Position numbers and translations under genes: made by a program
The notes under the pieces: generated by a model
Database searches by the model: none
The model's input: only the letters and a program-made list of their open reading frames with translations
What the model was told of the DNA's origin: nothing
Shown here: positions 33,973-42,281 of the stretch, one piece after another
How positions within the stretch are numbered: the stretch's first letter is position 1
How the letters are laid out: every line of letters starts with the position of its first letter
Origin: Listeria booriae
GTDB lineage: Bacteria; Bacillota; Bacilli; Lactobacillales; Listeriaceae
DNA: 64,000 nucleotides
Direction of reading: 5' to 3'
NCBI RefSeq assembly: GCF_000766865.1
Contig: NZ_JNFA01000002.1
Coordinates: forward strand, 62,001 to 126,000

Positions 33973-35143
33973 AATTTGCACCTTCTTCCTTATAAACGAG
34001 TGGGGGATACGTAATGTTTCCAAGAATCACATGTTCCCGCGCGCCAGTCGCATTCGGTACATTAGAAGGGCGACGATGCAATGTTTCATAAGCTAACAAT
34101 CCAAACGCCACAGCTTCCTTGGCATCCGAAGAATAACCAATATCCTCTTGCGTCAACACCACACATTTCCCGTCCAAAAGTTCCGCCATAAACCGAAGCA
34201 GCGTCTCATTATAGCTCCCACCACCACTCACAACAACCTCATCAATCGTCATTTTTGGAAAAACAAACTGTTCATAGTTCGACACAATCGTTTTTGCCGT
34301 AAACATCGTTGCCGTCGCAATCAAATCCTCCGGCGCCAAATGGCCGTATGTAGCAAGCAGGTGATCCGTATATTCTTTCCCATAAAGCTCGCGTCCCGTC
34401 GACTTCGGAATTGCCGCCGTAATAAAATCATCATGCATACAATCCGCAAGCATCGCTTCATTCACTGCGCCCTGCGCTGCAATCTCACCACCCGCATCAT
34501 AACCACGCTGGAACAAACGCTGCATCAAATCATCAATAATCATATTCCCAGGCCCCGTATCAAACGCAAAAACTTGATCCAGCGTCGCCGCCTGAGGCAA
34601 CACCGTCACATTCCCAATACCGCCAATGTTTTGCAACAACCGATTTTTGTGCGCATCCCGATAAAGCAATAACTCCGTATACGGCACAAGCGGGGCACCT
34701 TGACCACCAGCAGCCATATCCATCGTCCGAAAATTCGACACAACCGTAGCTCCCGTCTCATACGCAATCACAGCAGGCTCCCCAATCTGCAACGTCGAAG
34801 CCGCCATATCCCCGACCTGTTCCGGCTGATGAAAAATCGTCTGACCGTGCGAGCCAATCACCTCAAGCTGTGACGCAGCAATCCCATTTTTGCTACAAAT
34901 CATTTTCACACTCTCCGCAAAAAGCACGCCTAATTTGAAATTCAAGCTACAAATCAACTGCGAATCCGAGTGTTCAATACTCAAGCTTTTCCGAATTTCC
35001 GCCACAAGCGACGCCTGAAAAGGCACCGTTTTAAAATCAAGCAACGTAGTATCCAAGCCATTCTCTGTTTCCTGTAAATCAAGCAACGCTACATCGACCC
35101 CGTCAAGCGAAGTCCCCGACATCAATCCAACCACATACGCCAT
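33965..35143 (-). CDS. anmK: Anhydro-N-acetylmuramic acid kinase AnmK
   Basis: 392 residues, ASKHA-fold sugar kinase with the family opening VGLMSGTSLDGVDVAL, then GSHGQTIFHQP, DTGPGNMIIDDLM and VVSGGGSYNETLL. It opens 1,6-anhydro-MurNAc and phosphorylates it to MurNAc-6-phosphate. GGGAGGTTAGGAA precedes its ATG. Co-transcribed with mupG, both feeding muramic acid recycling. The next expected enzyme, the etherase MurQ, is not in this window. Confidence 0.95.
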   Translation of the reverse strand: MAYVVGLMSGTSLDGVDVALLDLQETENGLDTTLLDFKTVPFQASLVAEIRKSLSIEHSDSQLICSLNFKLGVLFAESVKMICSKNGIAASQLEVIGSHGQTIFHQPEQVGDMAASTLQIGEPAVIAYETGATVVSNFRTMDMAAGGQGAPLVPYTELLLYRDAHKNRLLQNIGGIGNVTVLPQAATLDQVFAFDTGPGNMIIDDLMQRLFQRGYDAGGEIAAQGAVNEAMLADCMHDDFITAAIPKSTGRELYGKEYTDHLLATYGHLAPEDLIATATMFTAKTIVSNYEQFVFPKMTIDEVVVSGGGSYNETLLRFMAELLDGKCVVLTQEDIGYSSDAKEAVAFGLLAYETLHRRPSNVPNATGAREHVILGNITYPPLVYKEEGANFA

Positions 35144-35157
35144 TTCCTAACCTCCCA

Positions 35158-35442
35158 TTAATTCAAATAAATTAAAAAGTAACAACTCGCCGTACAAACA
35201 AACCCGACAACCGCAACGAACACTGCCGCCTGCTTCTTTGATTTATAAAACCCATGCTTCACTAACAATACATAAGAAAGCCCAATCCAGCTCCCAAGAC
35301 TCGACAACAAGAACAATCCAAAAGCCCGATCCACGCCAAACCCAGTAAGAACCGGCAAGAAAATCAAGTTCGTCAAAATCATAATCGCAAAGAAAATGAT
35401 GGCACTTTTATAATTAAATTTAATCCATTTACTCGTTTCCAC
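35158..35442 (-). CDS. Small three-helix membrane protein
   Basis: 94 residues: a short polar start, then three membrane helices (IIFFAIMILTNLIFLPVL, FGLFLLSSLGSWIGLSYVLL, AVFVAVVGFVCTASCYFLI). I chose the GTG at 35442 because GAGGTGA lies 5 bases before it; a longer TTG start at 35481 would begin without such a site. Family not recognised. It lies between the PTS permease and anmK in the same operon, so a link to sugar uptake or wall recycling is possible but unproven. Confidence 0.65.
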   Translation of the reverse strand: METSKWIKFNYKSAIIFFAIMILTNLIFLPVLTGFGVDRAFGLFLLSSLGSWIGLSYVLLVKHGFYKSKKQAAVFVAVVGFVCTASCYFLIYLN

Positions 35443-35484
35443 ATCTATCACCTCTAAAAGGGACGAACGAATTCGCCCCAAAAT

Positions 35485-36789
35485 TTAAGCCATGTTAGGT
35501 TCACTACTATGCGTTTCTTTATTTTCCTCCGCTTGCGCCTGTTCTTCATCTAGCAGTTTCTGATCGTACATTTTAAAGAACGGCGTGTAGATGAGGAATG
35601 AAATAAAGATGTTCACCACGACGAGAACAATCGCTCGCCAATCACCACCCGTTGCCAAGTAAGCCCCAATCGGCGCAGGCAATGTCCACGGCGCCATGAC
35701 ATACGTAGGCGAAATAAACCCAAGCGTCGTCGCAAAATACGAAATCGTCGTCGTAATCAGCGGAATAATAATAAACGGAATAATCAACATCGGGTTAAGC
35801 ACAATCGGCACCCCAAAAATAACCGGCTCATTAATATTAAAAATACTCGGAATCAGCGTCGTCTTACCAAGCGCCTTCGAATAACTCGACTTCGAGAAGA
35901 ACAACATCGCTAGCACCAACCCAAGCGTCGCGCCAGACCCGCCAATCCAAACAAACCATTGGAAAAACGTTTCAGGGGCCACGTAAGGCATCGGATTCCC
36001 ATCAGCAACTGCGGCAGCATTCCCACCGAGATAAACTTCCCATACAGGACGCGCAATCGCACCAACAACAGAAACCCCGTGAATTCCAAATGACCAGAAG
36101 AACGTAATTAAGAACACCGGCAACAGCACGCCAAAAAGACTATCTCCCGTTTTAACAATCGGTGCAACCGCTTTATCAACAAGCGAATGGACATCGATTC
36201 CGAGTACAACTGTGATTGTAGTCATAATCAAAATAACAATCGCAACAGGAATCAACGCTTCAAAAGAACGCGCAACACTAGGCGGAACTTGATCCGGCAT
36301 CTTAATCGTAATATTGCGCTTCTTACAAAACCGCATAACTTCAACAGAAAAAATAGAAACAATCATTGCCATAAATAAGCCGTGCCCGCCAAGATTCGCC
36401 ATTGGCAGCACAAATCCAACATCATCCAGTGCTAAAGGCGTCAATGTTAATAAGAACGAAGCAACAGCAATTTGCGCACCAGAAAGTGCGTCAAGCTTGT
36501 AACTTTTCGCTAAATTGTAACCGATTCCAAAAGTGATATATAAAGACATAATAAACATTGTCATCCGATAAGGAATCAAGATTTCAGCAGCATGTTCTTG
36601 TGACCATTTAAACAGCGCGGTACTCTCCGGAACCGGCGGAAACGCCACAATCAAAAACATACTACCCACAATAATAAACGGTAGCGAAGACACAACACCA
36701 TCACGAATCGCGCGCAAATGACGCTGTTCGGATAGTTTAGCCATAGGTATCGATAAATATTTTTCTAAAAAGTCCATAAATCTTTGCAT
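35485..36789 (-). CDS. PTS EIIC component, lactose/cellobiose family
   Basis: 434 residues, about ten membrane helices. The N-terminus FLEKYLSIPMAKLSEQRHLRAIRDG and the central SIFNINEPVIFGVPIVLNP are hallmarks of the CelB/LacE-type permease. The cytoplasmic tail is Glu/Gln-rich. It lacks IIA and IIB domains, so these must be supplied from elsewhere. First gene of the operon ahead of the small membrane protein, anmK and mupG; the context suggests an amino-sugar or muropeptide-derived disaccharide as substrate (inference). The promoter has a cre site over its -35, indicating glucose (CcpA) repression. Confidence 0.9.
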   Translation of the reverse strand: MQRFMDFLEKYLSIPMAKLSEQRHLRAIRDGVVSSLPFIIVGSMFLIVAFPPVPESTALFKWSQEHAAEILIPYRMTMFIMSLYITFGIGYNLAKSYKLDALSGAQIAVASFLLTLTPLALDDVGFVLPMANLGGHGLFMAMIVSIFSVEVMRFCKKRNITIKMPDQVPPSVARSFEALIPVAIVILIMTTITVVLGIDVHSLVDKAVAPIVKTGDSLFGVLLPVFLITFFWSFGIHGVSVVGAIARPVWEVYLGGNAAAVADGNPMPYVAPETFFQWFVWIGGSGATLGLVLAMLFFSKSSYSKALGKTTLIPSIFNINEPVIFGVPIVLNPMLIIPFIIIPLITTTISYFATTLGFISPTYVMAPWTLPAPIGAYLATGGDWRAIVLVVVNIFISFLIYTPFFKMYDQKLLDEEQAQAEENKETHSSEPNMA

Positions 36790-36889
36790 AACTATTCTCC
36801 CTTATTTTTAAAATAGTATGTATGCTCTGGCTGCGCAAGACTTCCGTTTTTAGAATAAACCTCCTTTTCATATAAATTGTTCACCACTC

Positions 36890-36918
36890 ATTCTAGTTCA
36901 TTTGAAATAAAATGTCAA
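36890..36918 (-). promoter_or_regulatory. Promoter of the PTS-anmK-mupG operon
   Basis: On the minus strand: TTGACA (36918-36913), 17-base spacer, TAGAAT (36895-36890). A perfect -35 and near-perfect -10. The leader to the PTS start is about 95 bases. Confidence 0.85.
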
Positions 36919-36927
36919 CGCTTCCAA
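36912..36927 (-). promoter_or_regulatory. Catabolite-responsive element (cre) over the -35
   Basis: TTGGAAGCGTTGACAT on the minus strand fits WTGNAANCGNWNNCAW at every fixed position. Its last bases are the -35 hexamer, so bound CcpA would block RNA polymerase directly. Confidence 0.85.
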
Positions 36928-37048
36928 ATTATAATTAAAAATTTATTTCAGTTGTTCTGAAACTCGAAAAGCATTGCGTACCAACATATTTGCTTTGTTT
37001 TAGCATCTGTAATTTTGATATATATAATTAATTTTTCCGAACTTTTAG

Positions 37049-37077
37049 TTGAAATTGATGTAGGAAGATGATATATT
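37049..37077 (+). promoter_or_regulatory. Promoter candidate of the LPXTG glycoside-hydrolase-like gene
   Basis: TTGAAA (37049-37054), 17-base spacer, TATATT (37072-37077), about 60 bases before the ATG. Confidence 0.6.
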
Positions 37078-37139
37078 GAACCCGTAATCGCCATCTGGAA
37101 AATATTATAAAATCGGCGATAAAAAAAGGGGGATGAAAG

Positions 37140-39440
37140 ATGAAAAAATGGGCATCCATGATACTCATACTTGTACTAAGTTGCTCGGTATTCGGGCTAG
37201 CCGTGAAGGCAGAAGGGGAGACGACAGGCTTAACGAAATTTATTAAAAACGCTGACAGCACTTATGGCTACAATGCGAGCACACCAGTTTACTACTACAA
37301 TGGCTCGACCGAACAAGTCCAAATTCCAACGACTTATACACAACCAAAAGAACAATTTAAAAGCTCGTGGGTAGCAACAATCGCTAATCTTAATTTTGGA
37401 AAGGTAGGAACCGAAGCCGATTTCCGCGCGCAATATCAAACAGTACTAAATGATTTCGAATCGTGGAACATGAATGCGGTTATTTTTCAAGTGCGGCCTT
37501 TGCTCGACGCGTACTATCCATCCGCGCTCAATCCTTGGTCTGAATTTATTGCTACAGGCACACAAGGAAAAGATCCTGGCTACGATCCGCTAGCTATCAT
37601 GGTCGAAGAAACACACAAACGCGGCATGGAATATCACGCATGGTTCAATCCGTATCGTGTGACCAATACGAAATTAACAACACAAAGCATCTTAAACAAA
37701 ATTGGTGCGACAAAAGAGGAAGCGCTTGCGATGACTGTGCCAGAACAAATCGCGGCATGGAACAAAGCAGGCATTCTAGCCGATAATAACTACGCCGTAC
37801 AACATCCAGAATCTGTTTTGCGTTTCGACGAGAAGCTGTTTCTCAACCCAGGCATTCCAGAAGTGCAAGATTACGTAGCAGCAACGATTGAAGAAGTAGT
37901 GACGAACTATGATGTAGACGCAATCCATTTCGATGATTATTTCTACCCGTATCGCATCACAGTCGATGGTAAAAATGTTTTATTCGGAGATCAACAAGAA
38001 GATGCCACAACATTCGCGAAATACGGTATTCCAAAAGGCTATCCAGACACAAAAGCAGGCATTGATGATTGGCGACGCGACAACATTACGTCGCTGATTG
38101 ACAAAGTAAAACAAACTATCGACACGCACAACCAAACAAAGCAAACCGCCGTACAATTTGGTATTAGTCCTTTTGGCATTTGGGAACATAAAGCAAATAA
38201 TCCGTTAGGTTCTAATACGCCGACAGGTTCCTCGCAATCCTACTCTCAGAGCATTTTTGCCGATACGTATCAATGGATTAAAGATGAAAAAGTAGACTAT
38301 ATGGTTCCACAAATTTATTGGAGTTTTGACCAAGGCGCGGCGCCATACGGTGATCTCGCGAGATGGTGGAACAATGCGGCAGAAGGGACACACGTACAAA
38401 TTTATGTAGGGCATGCGAACTATAAACACCTTGGAAACGGCGGTTGGGAAGCAGCTTGGATGAACCCCGAAGAAATTCCAAATCAAATGCGTTTCAACCA
38501 GCAACTAGCCAATGTGTCCGGCAGTGTCTTGTTCAGCTATAACGACATTAAAAAAAGCAATCTCGCAACTATCCCAGACACACAAAAACCCGTCAATCAA
38601 GCCAAAAACGAATCAATTGATCTGCTACAACAAACCTATTTCCAATTACCTGCACTAATACCAAGCAAACCATGGCTAGCACACCAACAAATCGCGGCCC
38701 CACAAAACGTGAAACAAACAAGCGACACGTTAAGCTGGACCGACACAACCGCTAATAAAGCGCGCTACTACATCGTTTATAAAGGCTCAGGCACCGCAGA
38801 ACAAATCGCGGCAAATCCAGCAAATATCGTTGCACGAATCTGGGCAGGCGGCACGACCACATTCAGCCAACCAATCACAGAAGCCGGAACCTACGTTGTC
38901 ACCGCACTTGACGCAGCGAGCAATGAATCCTCGCCCGTCATCGCGCAAATTAAAGGCGGAGACATCACTATTTCGTACCAAGATGAAACCGGCACAGAAA
39001 TCGCAGAACCACAAGTTTTAACAGGAAATATCGATGAGAATTTTGAAGTACCAATTTTGGAAATAGAAGGCTACACAACAACACAAACCGCAATTTCAGG
39101 CACCTTCACAGATCAAGCACAAGCCTTCACGATTACGTACACGAAAGACCCAGAAGAAGTGGCGCCAGAAGAACCAGAGACGCCTATCGTTGACCCAACA
39201 GCCCCAGAACTAGAGCCAAAACCAGAAGTAAAACCAACACCAACACAACCGAGCCAAGCGCCAGAAGTCAAAGAAACACTAACAGAGCTAGACACGGCCC
39301 CAGTTGCAACAAAAGTAAACAAGAAAGACGACCTACCAGCAACCGGAGATGAAATTAGCAATCAATTAATCGTAATGGGCTTAATAACAACCCTAGTAGG
39401 AATCCTATTACTCCTTCGTTGGAAAAGAAAACAAGCCTAA
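37140..39440 (+). CDS. LPXTG-anchored GHL10-type glycoside hydrolase-like protein
   Basis: 766 residues: signal peptide (1-~25) and a GHL10/DUF187 (PF02638-type) TIM barrel (~75-430), with RPLLDAYYPSALNPWSEF, AWFNPYRV and IHFDDYFYPY. A fibronectin-III-like domain (~545-625), one MucBP domain (~630-690, ITISYQDETGTEI) and a Pro/Glu/Thr-rich wall spacer follow. The sorting signal is LPATG (732-736), then a hydrophobic helix and RWKRKQA. It should be attached to peptidoglycan by sortase A. GHL10 enzymes act on glycans; the substrate is unknown here. It is divergent from the wall-sugar operon. Confidence 0.88.
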   Translation: MKKWASMILILVLSCSVFGLAVKAEGETTGLTKFIKNADSTYGYNASTPVYYYNGSTEQVQIPTTYTQPKEQFKSSWVATIANLNFGKVGTEADFRAQYQTVLNDFESWNMNAVIFQVRPLLDAYYPSALNPWSEFIATGTQGKDPGYDPLAIMVEETHKRGMEYHAWFNPYRVTNTKLTTQSILNKIGATKEEALAMTVPEQIAAWNKAGILADNNYAVQHPESVLRFDEKLFLNPGIPEVQDYVAATIEEVVTNYDVDAIHFDDYFYPYRITVDGKNVLFGDQQEDATTFAKYGIPKGYPDTKAGIDDWRRDNITSLIDKVKQTIDTHNQTKQTAVQFGISPFGIWEHKANNPLGSNTPTGSSQSYSQSIFADTYQWIKDEKVDYMVPQIYWSFDQGAAPYGDLARWWNNAAEGTHVQIYVGHANYKHLGNGGWEAAWMNPEEIPNQMRFNQQLANVSGSVLFSYNDIKKSNLATIPDTQKPVNQAKNESIDLLQQTYFQLPALIPSKPWLAHQQIAAPQNVKQTSDTLSWTDTTANKARYYIVYKGSGTAEQIAANPANIVARIWAGGTTTFSQPITEAGTYVVTALDAASNESSPVIAQIKGGDITISYQDETGTEIAEPQVLTGNIDENFEVPILEIEGYTTTQTAISGTFTDQAQAFTITYTKDPEEVAPEEPETPIVDPTAPELEPKPEVKPTPTQPSQAPEVKETLTELDTAPVATKVNKKDDLPATGDEISNQLIVMGLITTLVGILLLLRWKRKQA

Positions 39441-39442
39441 AA

Positions 39443-39477
39443 AATAACCTCGTGTCAGCAACGGCACGAGGTATTTC
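39443..39477 (+). terminator. Terminator of the LPXTG protein gene
   Basis: AATAACCTCGTG pairs with CACGAGGTATTT around a 10-base loop. T run short. Confidence 0.7.
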
Positions 39478-39497
39478 ATAAAAATCCGAAAAAAGTA

Positions 39498-39525
39498 TTG
39501 CATCTTCAAATAAGTATGCTATAAT
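39498..39525 (+). promoter_or_regulatory. Promoter of tRNA-Glu
   Basis: TTGCAT (39498-39503), 16-base spacer, TATAAT (39520-39525). Confidence 0.75.
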
Positions 39526-39554
39526 AAAAAAGTTGGCTTGAGAGCTAGCATCAT

Positions 39555-39626
39555 GGCCCGTTGGTCAAGCGGTTAAGACACCGCCCTTTCACGGCGGTAA
39601 CACGGGTTCGAATCCCGTACGGGTCA
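39555..39626 (+). tRNA. tRNA-Glu (anticodon TTC)
   Basis: 72 bases without encoded CCA. Acceptor GGCCCGT pairs with ACGGGTC (one G-T pair), discriminator A. Anticodon TTC at 39588-39590 in loop CTTTCAC. Confidence 0.97.
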
Positions 39627-39632
39627 TTTTTT

Positions 39633-39660
39633 AAAACATGTTCTTCGGAGCATGTTTTTT
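39633..39660 (+). terminator. Terminator between tRNA-Glu and tRNA-Leu
   Basis: AAAACATGTTC pairs with GAGCATGTTTT around a TTCG tetraloop, followed by T. Confidence 0.85.
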
Positions 39661-39683
39661 GCTTATAAACGGCAAGAATCTGC

Positions 39684-39713
39684 TTGACAGCTAAACATCA
39701 CGTTAGGTATAAT
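39684..39713 (+). promoter_or_regulatory. Promoter of tRNA-Leu
   Basis: TTGACA (39684-39689), 18-base spacer, TATAAT (39708-39713), both hexamers perfect, 29 bases before the tRNA. Confidence 0.85.
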
Positions 39714-39742
39714 AGCAATGCACGTAAATTTCGCACAAATAC

Positions 39743-39825
39743 GCGGTCGTGGCGGAATGGCAGACGCGCTTGGTTGAGGGCCAAGTGGGGTAAAACCCGT
39801 GGAGGTTCAAGTCCTCTCGGCCGCA
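39743..39825 (+). tRNA. tRNA-Leu (anticodon GAG), integration target
   Basis: 83 bases. Acceptor GCGGTCG pairs with CGGCCGC, discriminator A. Anticodon GAG at 39776-39778, with the class II long variable arm. The part from the anticodon onward, plus the downstream terminator, is repeated 3.4 kb away at 43182, so this gene is the likely attachment site of the toxin island. Confidence 0.97.
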
Positions 39826-39879
39826 TAAGTAGTATCAATGGGTTTCAAAGATGGTTCAGGTCTTTGGAATCTTTTTTTT
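39776..39879 (+). repeat. Direct repeat copy 1 (attL-like), 3' half of tRNA-Leu plus terminator
   Basis: About 104 bases shared with 43182-43285. Two perfect blocks (22 bases at 39776-39797 and 27 bases at 39800-39826), separated by a 2-base difference, cover the tRNA from the anticodon to two bases past its end. The downstream part is diverged but keeps the terminator stem. Confidence 0.85.
39841..39879 (+). terminator. Terminator of tRNA-Leu
   Basis: GGTTTCAAAGA (39841-39851) pairs with TCTTTGGAATC (39861-39871), followed by eight T. Repeated at 43247-43285. Confidence 0.8.
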
Positions 39880-40043
39880 GCGTTTTTTAGCAAATTGGGG
39901 GCAGAAATGGGGCAGAGATTAAGTGCTGATACAGAGAAAATGTTTACATGATTTAATAAAATTTACCTGACAACTCATTTATTTTTAGCTATAATAGGAG
40001 TAGCTATATTTTTACATGTTACATAATGGGAGGACGATAGTGA

Positions 40044-40328
40044 ATGGCTAAAATTAGTGTGAATAGAGATACCATGATGAATCATGCCGCTGATTTGAGT
40101 TCGAGTGTACAGGGAATGGCGTATCATCCTATGAAAAATGGGAATATGAGTTACACACAGAGTAATTCTATTTCGCAATATCGGCAGTGTTTGCTGGAAT
40201 TATTGGATGGCGTGGAGATTTTTGAAAGCGTTGTGCAAGAGGATGCTAAGCGTATTAAACAAATTGGTGAGGCCTATGCGCAAAAAGATAGAGAAGTTGG
40301 GCAGAAGCTACATTTGGAGGTGCGCTAG
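40044..40328 (+). CDS. TIGR04197/DUF3130-type type VII secretion effector
   Basis: 94 residues, all-helical, of WXG100-like size. ISVNRDTMMNHAADLSSSVQGM at the N-terminus and a C-terminal YAQKDREVGQKL resemble the small helical proteins that precede LXG toxins (TIGR04197/DUF3130). Such proteins bind the LXG domain and help target the toxin to the type VII secretion machine. The ATG at 40044 has GGGAGGACGA upstream. First gene of the island operon. Family call from layout and context. Confidence 0.75.
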   Translation: MAKISVNRDTMMNHAADLSSSVQGMAYHPMKNGNMSYTQSNSISQYRQCLLELLDGVEIFESVVQEDAKRIKQIGEAYAQKDREVGQKLHLEVR

Positions 40329-40329
40329 A

Positions 40330-40698
40330 ATGGATCAAAAAATGGAGGCACTACACCAGCAATTACAAAAGATGAGGCGGGAGAAAGAAGTACAGGAAGA
40401 TGCATTGTATGTGATACGGCAAAAACAAGTACGGTTAGAATCGGTGGAATCGGAATTATTTCACATGGAACGAGAAAAATCGAATTTGGTAGCGCAAGCG
40501 CATGAAGTTTGGCAAGGAAATCACGGAAGAAGCGTGGCACATGAAGCGGAAGATATAGCGCATCAGAATTGGCGCCAACTTCGGCGGACGGTGGAGGACT
40601 CACGAGAAGCCTTGCAGCAGGAACAAAAAAGGCTACAAAATAATGTCTATCAGCTAGAAGAAGAACAGAAACGGATACATAAGGAGTTGTTGCTATGA
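40330..40698 (+). CDS. Coiled-coil partner protein of the LXG toxin (DUF5082-like)
   Basis: 122 residues, almost entirely heptad-repeat helix (MEALHQQLQKMRREKEVQED; VEDSREALQQEQKRLQNNVYQL), highly charged. Proteins of this type (YwqI/DUF5082-like) lie between the small WXG-like protein and the LXG toxin in many Firmicutes and pair with the LXG helix bundle. GGAGGTGCG lies about 8 bases before the ATG at 40330. One base separates it from the preceding stop; it overlaps the toxin start by four bases. Confidence 0.7.
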   Translation: MDQKMEALHQQLQKMRREKEVQEDALYVIRQKQVRLESVESELFHMEREKSNLVAQAHEVWQGNHGRSVAHEAEDIAHQNWRQLRRTVEDSREALQQEQKRLQNNVYQLEEEQKRIHKELLL

Positions 40699-42257
40699 CG
40701 CGCATTGACATTGCGGAAGTAACCCATTTCAGAAGCCAACTCCGAGCAACAAATCAAGAAATCACACCGCGCATTGAGGCTGTCAAACAAGCGGTAACGA
40801 ACTATTTGAATGATAGGTCAATAACAGGTGAAGCAATTCAGGCGTCGAAAGAATATTATGCAGGCGCGTATGTCCAGTTATGTGGGTCGATTAAACAAGC
40901 GCTGAAAATGAGTGAAGACAAGCTACAGCAGTATATTCAGGATTTTCATAGTCAAGTAGATCCTTCCCATAATGCAAGGCTTGACGCGGACGGTATTTAC
41001 GACTTAAATCAAAAAATTAATGGTTTTGAGAATCGGATGGAGAATTTGACCGCAGAACTTAGCGCGATTAATGGTACGCAAAAAGCATCCGAGCTGAATT
41101 ATCTCGCAACACAGATATTTGAAGCGCATAAAAAAGAGGAGATTTTGGCTAAGTATCTTGATTTTGAGCGGAGCCATGCTAATTTTTTCAATGAGTTAGG
41201 AGAATTAGCGCATTATATTAAGCAAGCTTTGCAAGATATTCAGAAAAATATTGGTTTTGATAGAGTGACAGGAACGTATGGTGTGGATAAATTAAATCGA
41301 ACAAATTTTAAAGAACTTTCTAGATTATACGCCAGTCAGCAAGCAATTGATGATAAAATAAAGGAAATCGAGGATATTGGTTTGACGCCAGTGATTCCGA
41401 ATGGGAATAGTGCTGGATTTATGATGAATGATGGGCAACTGAATACGACGGCTACACTTGGATTTGTGAATGAGCAGATGATTTATTGGCAGAATGAATC
41501 GACTTTCAGAGAGTTATTCCTAGTGGGATCTTCCTATCGCGTGCTATATGGTATTGATGCGGTAACAGGTCAGCACGTGACAGACTCGAGGTTAGCATTT
41601 GATCTGTTGGTATTGGCAAGTAGCGCCTTCGGTGTTTCGAGCTTTTCTGCGCGTTTCGGAGCGGTTAAAACAGCATCGTTTGATAAGGATGTTGTATTGA
41701 AGAATATTGAGGCAAGCAAGGCAGCGCGGGAGAGTTCTAATTTTGATATTTATCTTAAGAATGAAAAAGCAGTGTTAAAAAGTCTGGATAAAGGAATGTA
41801 TGGTAGCAAGAGTATTAGTGGGACTAAAAAAATACTTGAGATTTCAACTGCAAGTATTAAGCATGCAGATGTTGGAGATTTCACTGTAAATCCTTCTACA
41901 GGAAAAATATCTAAGATGAAAGGCGGAGGGCATGGTCAATCTAACATTGTTTTTCTCAGAGAAAATGGCTTGGAAGTAAATATTGAAAAAACTTATTCTA
42001 ATGGAGTTAGGACTGGGAATGTACCAGATCATAAACTTAAGGCAAAAAGAACTGGTAATAATCAGTCGTGGTTCCCTGAAAATTGGACTGTTAAAGACAT
42101 AGAGAATGCTGGGCAAGTTGTTGTAAACCAACCCAATTTTGCAAATATTAAAGATGGTGAGGCTATTTTTGGAGAGTATAGGGGCGTACGAGTTGGAGTA
42201 ATAAAAACAAATGGACAACCAGCAACTATTTTTCCAGATGCAACAAAACAGCCATAA
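40695..42257 (+). CDS. LXG-domain toxin with bacterial EndoU RNase tip
   Basis: 520 residues. The N-terminal ~200 residues form the LXG helical domain (IDIAEVTHFRSQLRATNQEI; a YYAGAYVQLCGSIKQAL helix), used for type VII secretion. A middle region (to ~345) may be the pre-toxin linker. The C-terminal ~130 residues are a bacterial EndoU ribonuclease: GGGHGQ with His413, a second His at about 446 (VPDHKLKAK), then NQSWFPENW and IFGEYRGVRVGVI. The catalytic His-His-Lys arrangement appears intact. A contact-delivered antibacterial RNase is the likely role. AAGGAG precedes the ATG inside the coiled-coil gene. Confidence 0.9.
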   Translation: MTRIDIAEVTHFRSQLRATNQEITPRIEAVKQAVTNYLNDRSITGEAIQASKEYYAGAYVQLCGSIKQALKMSEDKLQQYIQDFHSQVDPSHNARLDADGIYDLNQKINGFENRMENLTAELSAINGTQKASELNYLATQIFEAHKKEEILAKYLDFERSHANFFNELGELAHYIKQALQDIQKNIGFDRVTGTYGVDKLNRTNFKELSRLYASQQAIDDKIKEIEDIGLTPVIPNGNSAGFMMNDGQLNTTATLGFVNEQMIYWQNESTFRELFLVGSSYRVLYGIDAVTGQHVTDSRLAFDLLVLASSAFGVSSFSARFGAVKTASFDKDVVLKNIEASKAARESSNFDIYLKNEKAVLKSLDKGMYGSKSISGTKKILEISTASIKHADVGDFTVNPSTGKISKMKGGGHGQSNIVFLRENGLEVNIEKTYSNGVRTGNVPDHKLKAKRTGNNQSWFPENWTVKDIENAGQVVVNQPNFANIKDGEAIFGEYRGVRVGVIKTNGQPATIFPDATKQP

Positions 42258-42281
42258 AAATAAATCATTAGGAGCAGAAAA

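Larger units (their letters stand above)
36790..37139. other. Divergent regulatory region between the PTS operon and the LPXTG gene
   Basis: 350 bases without a gene. Besides the two promoters and cre site listed separately it holds a 6-base inverted repeat TTTCAG-N5-CTGAAA (36946-36962) just upstream of the PTS promoter. On the minus strand an AAGGAGG (about 36863) has no start codon at the right distance. A stem ATCGCC/GGCGAT (37089-37122) lies just before the ribosome binding site of the plus-strand gene. Confidence 0.5.

Noticed and set aside
34148-34672. 174-codon plus-strand frame
   Set aside because: Antisense to anmK, which has full family motifs; the frame is rich in Arg, His and Ile from reverse translation and has no ribosome binding site.
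39684-39890. Open frame across tRNA-Leu
   Set aside because: It is translation of the tRNA gene and its terminator. A sister frame at 43159-43353 arises from the same repeated sequence.
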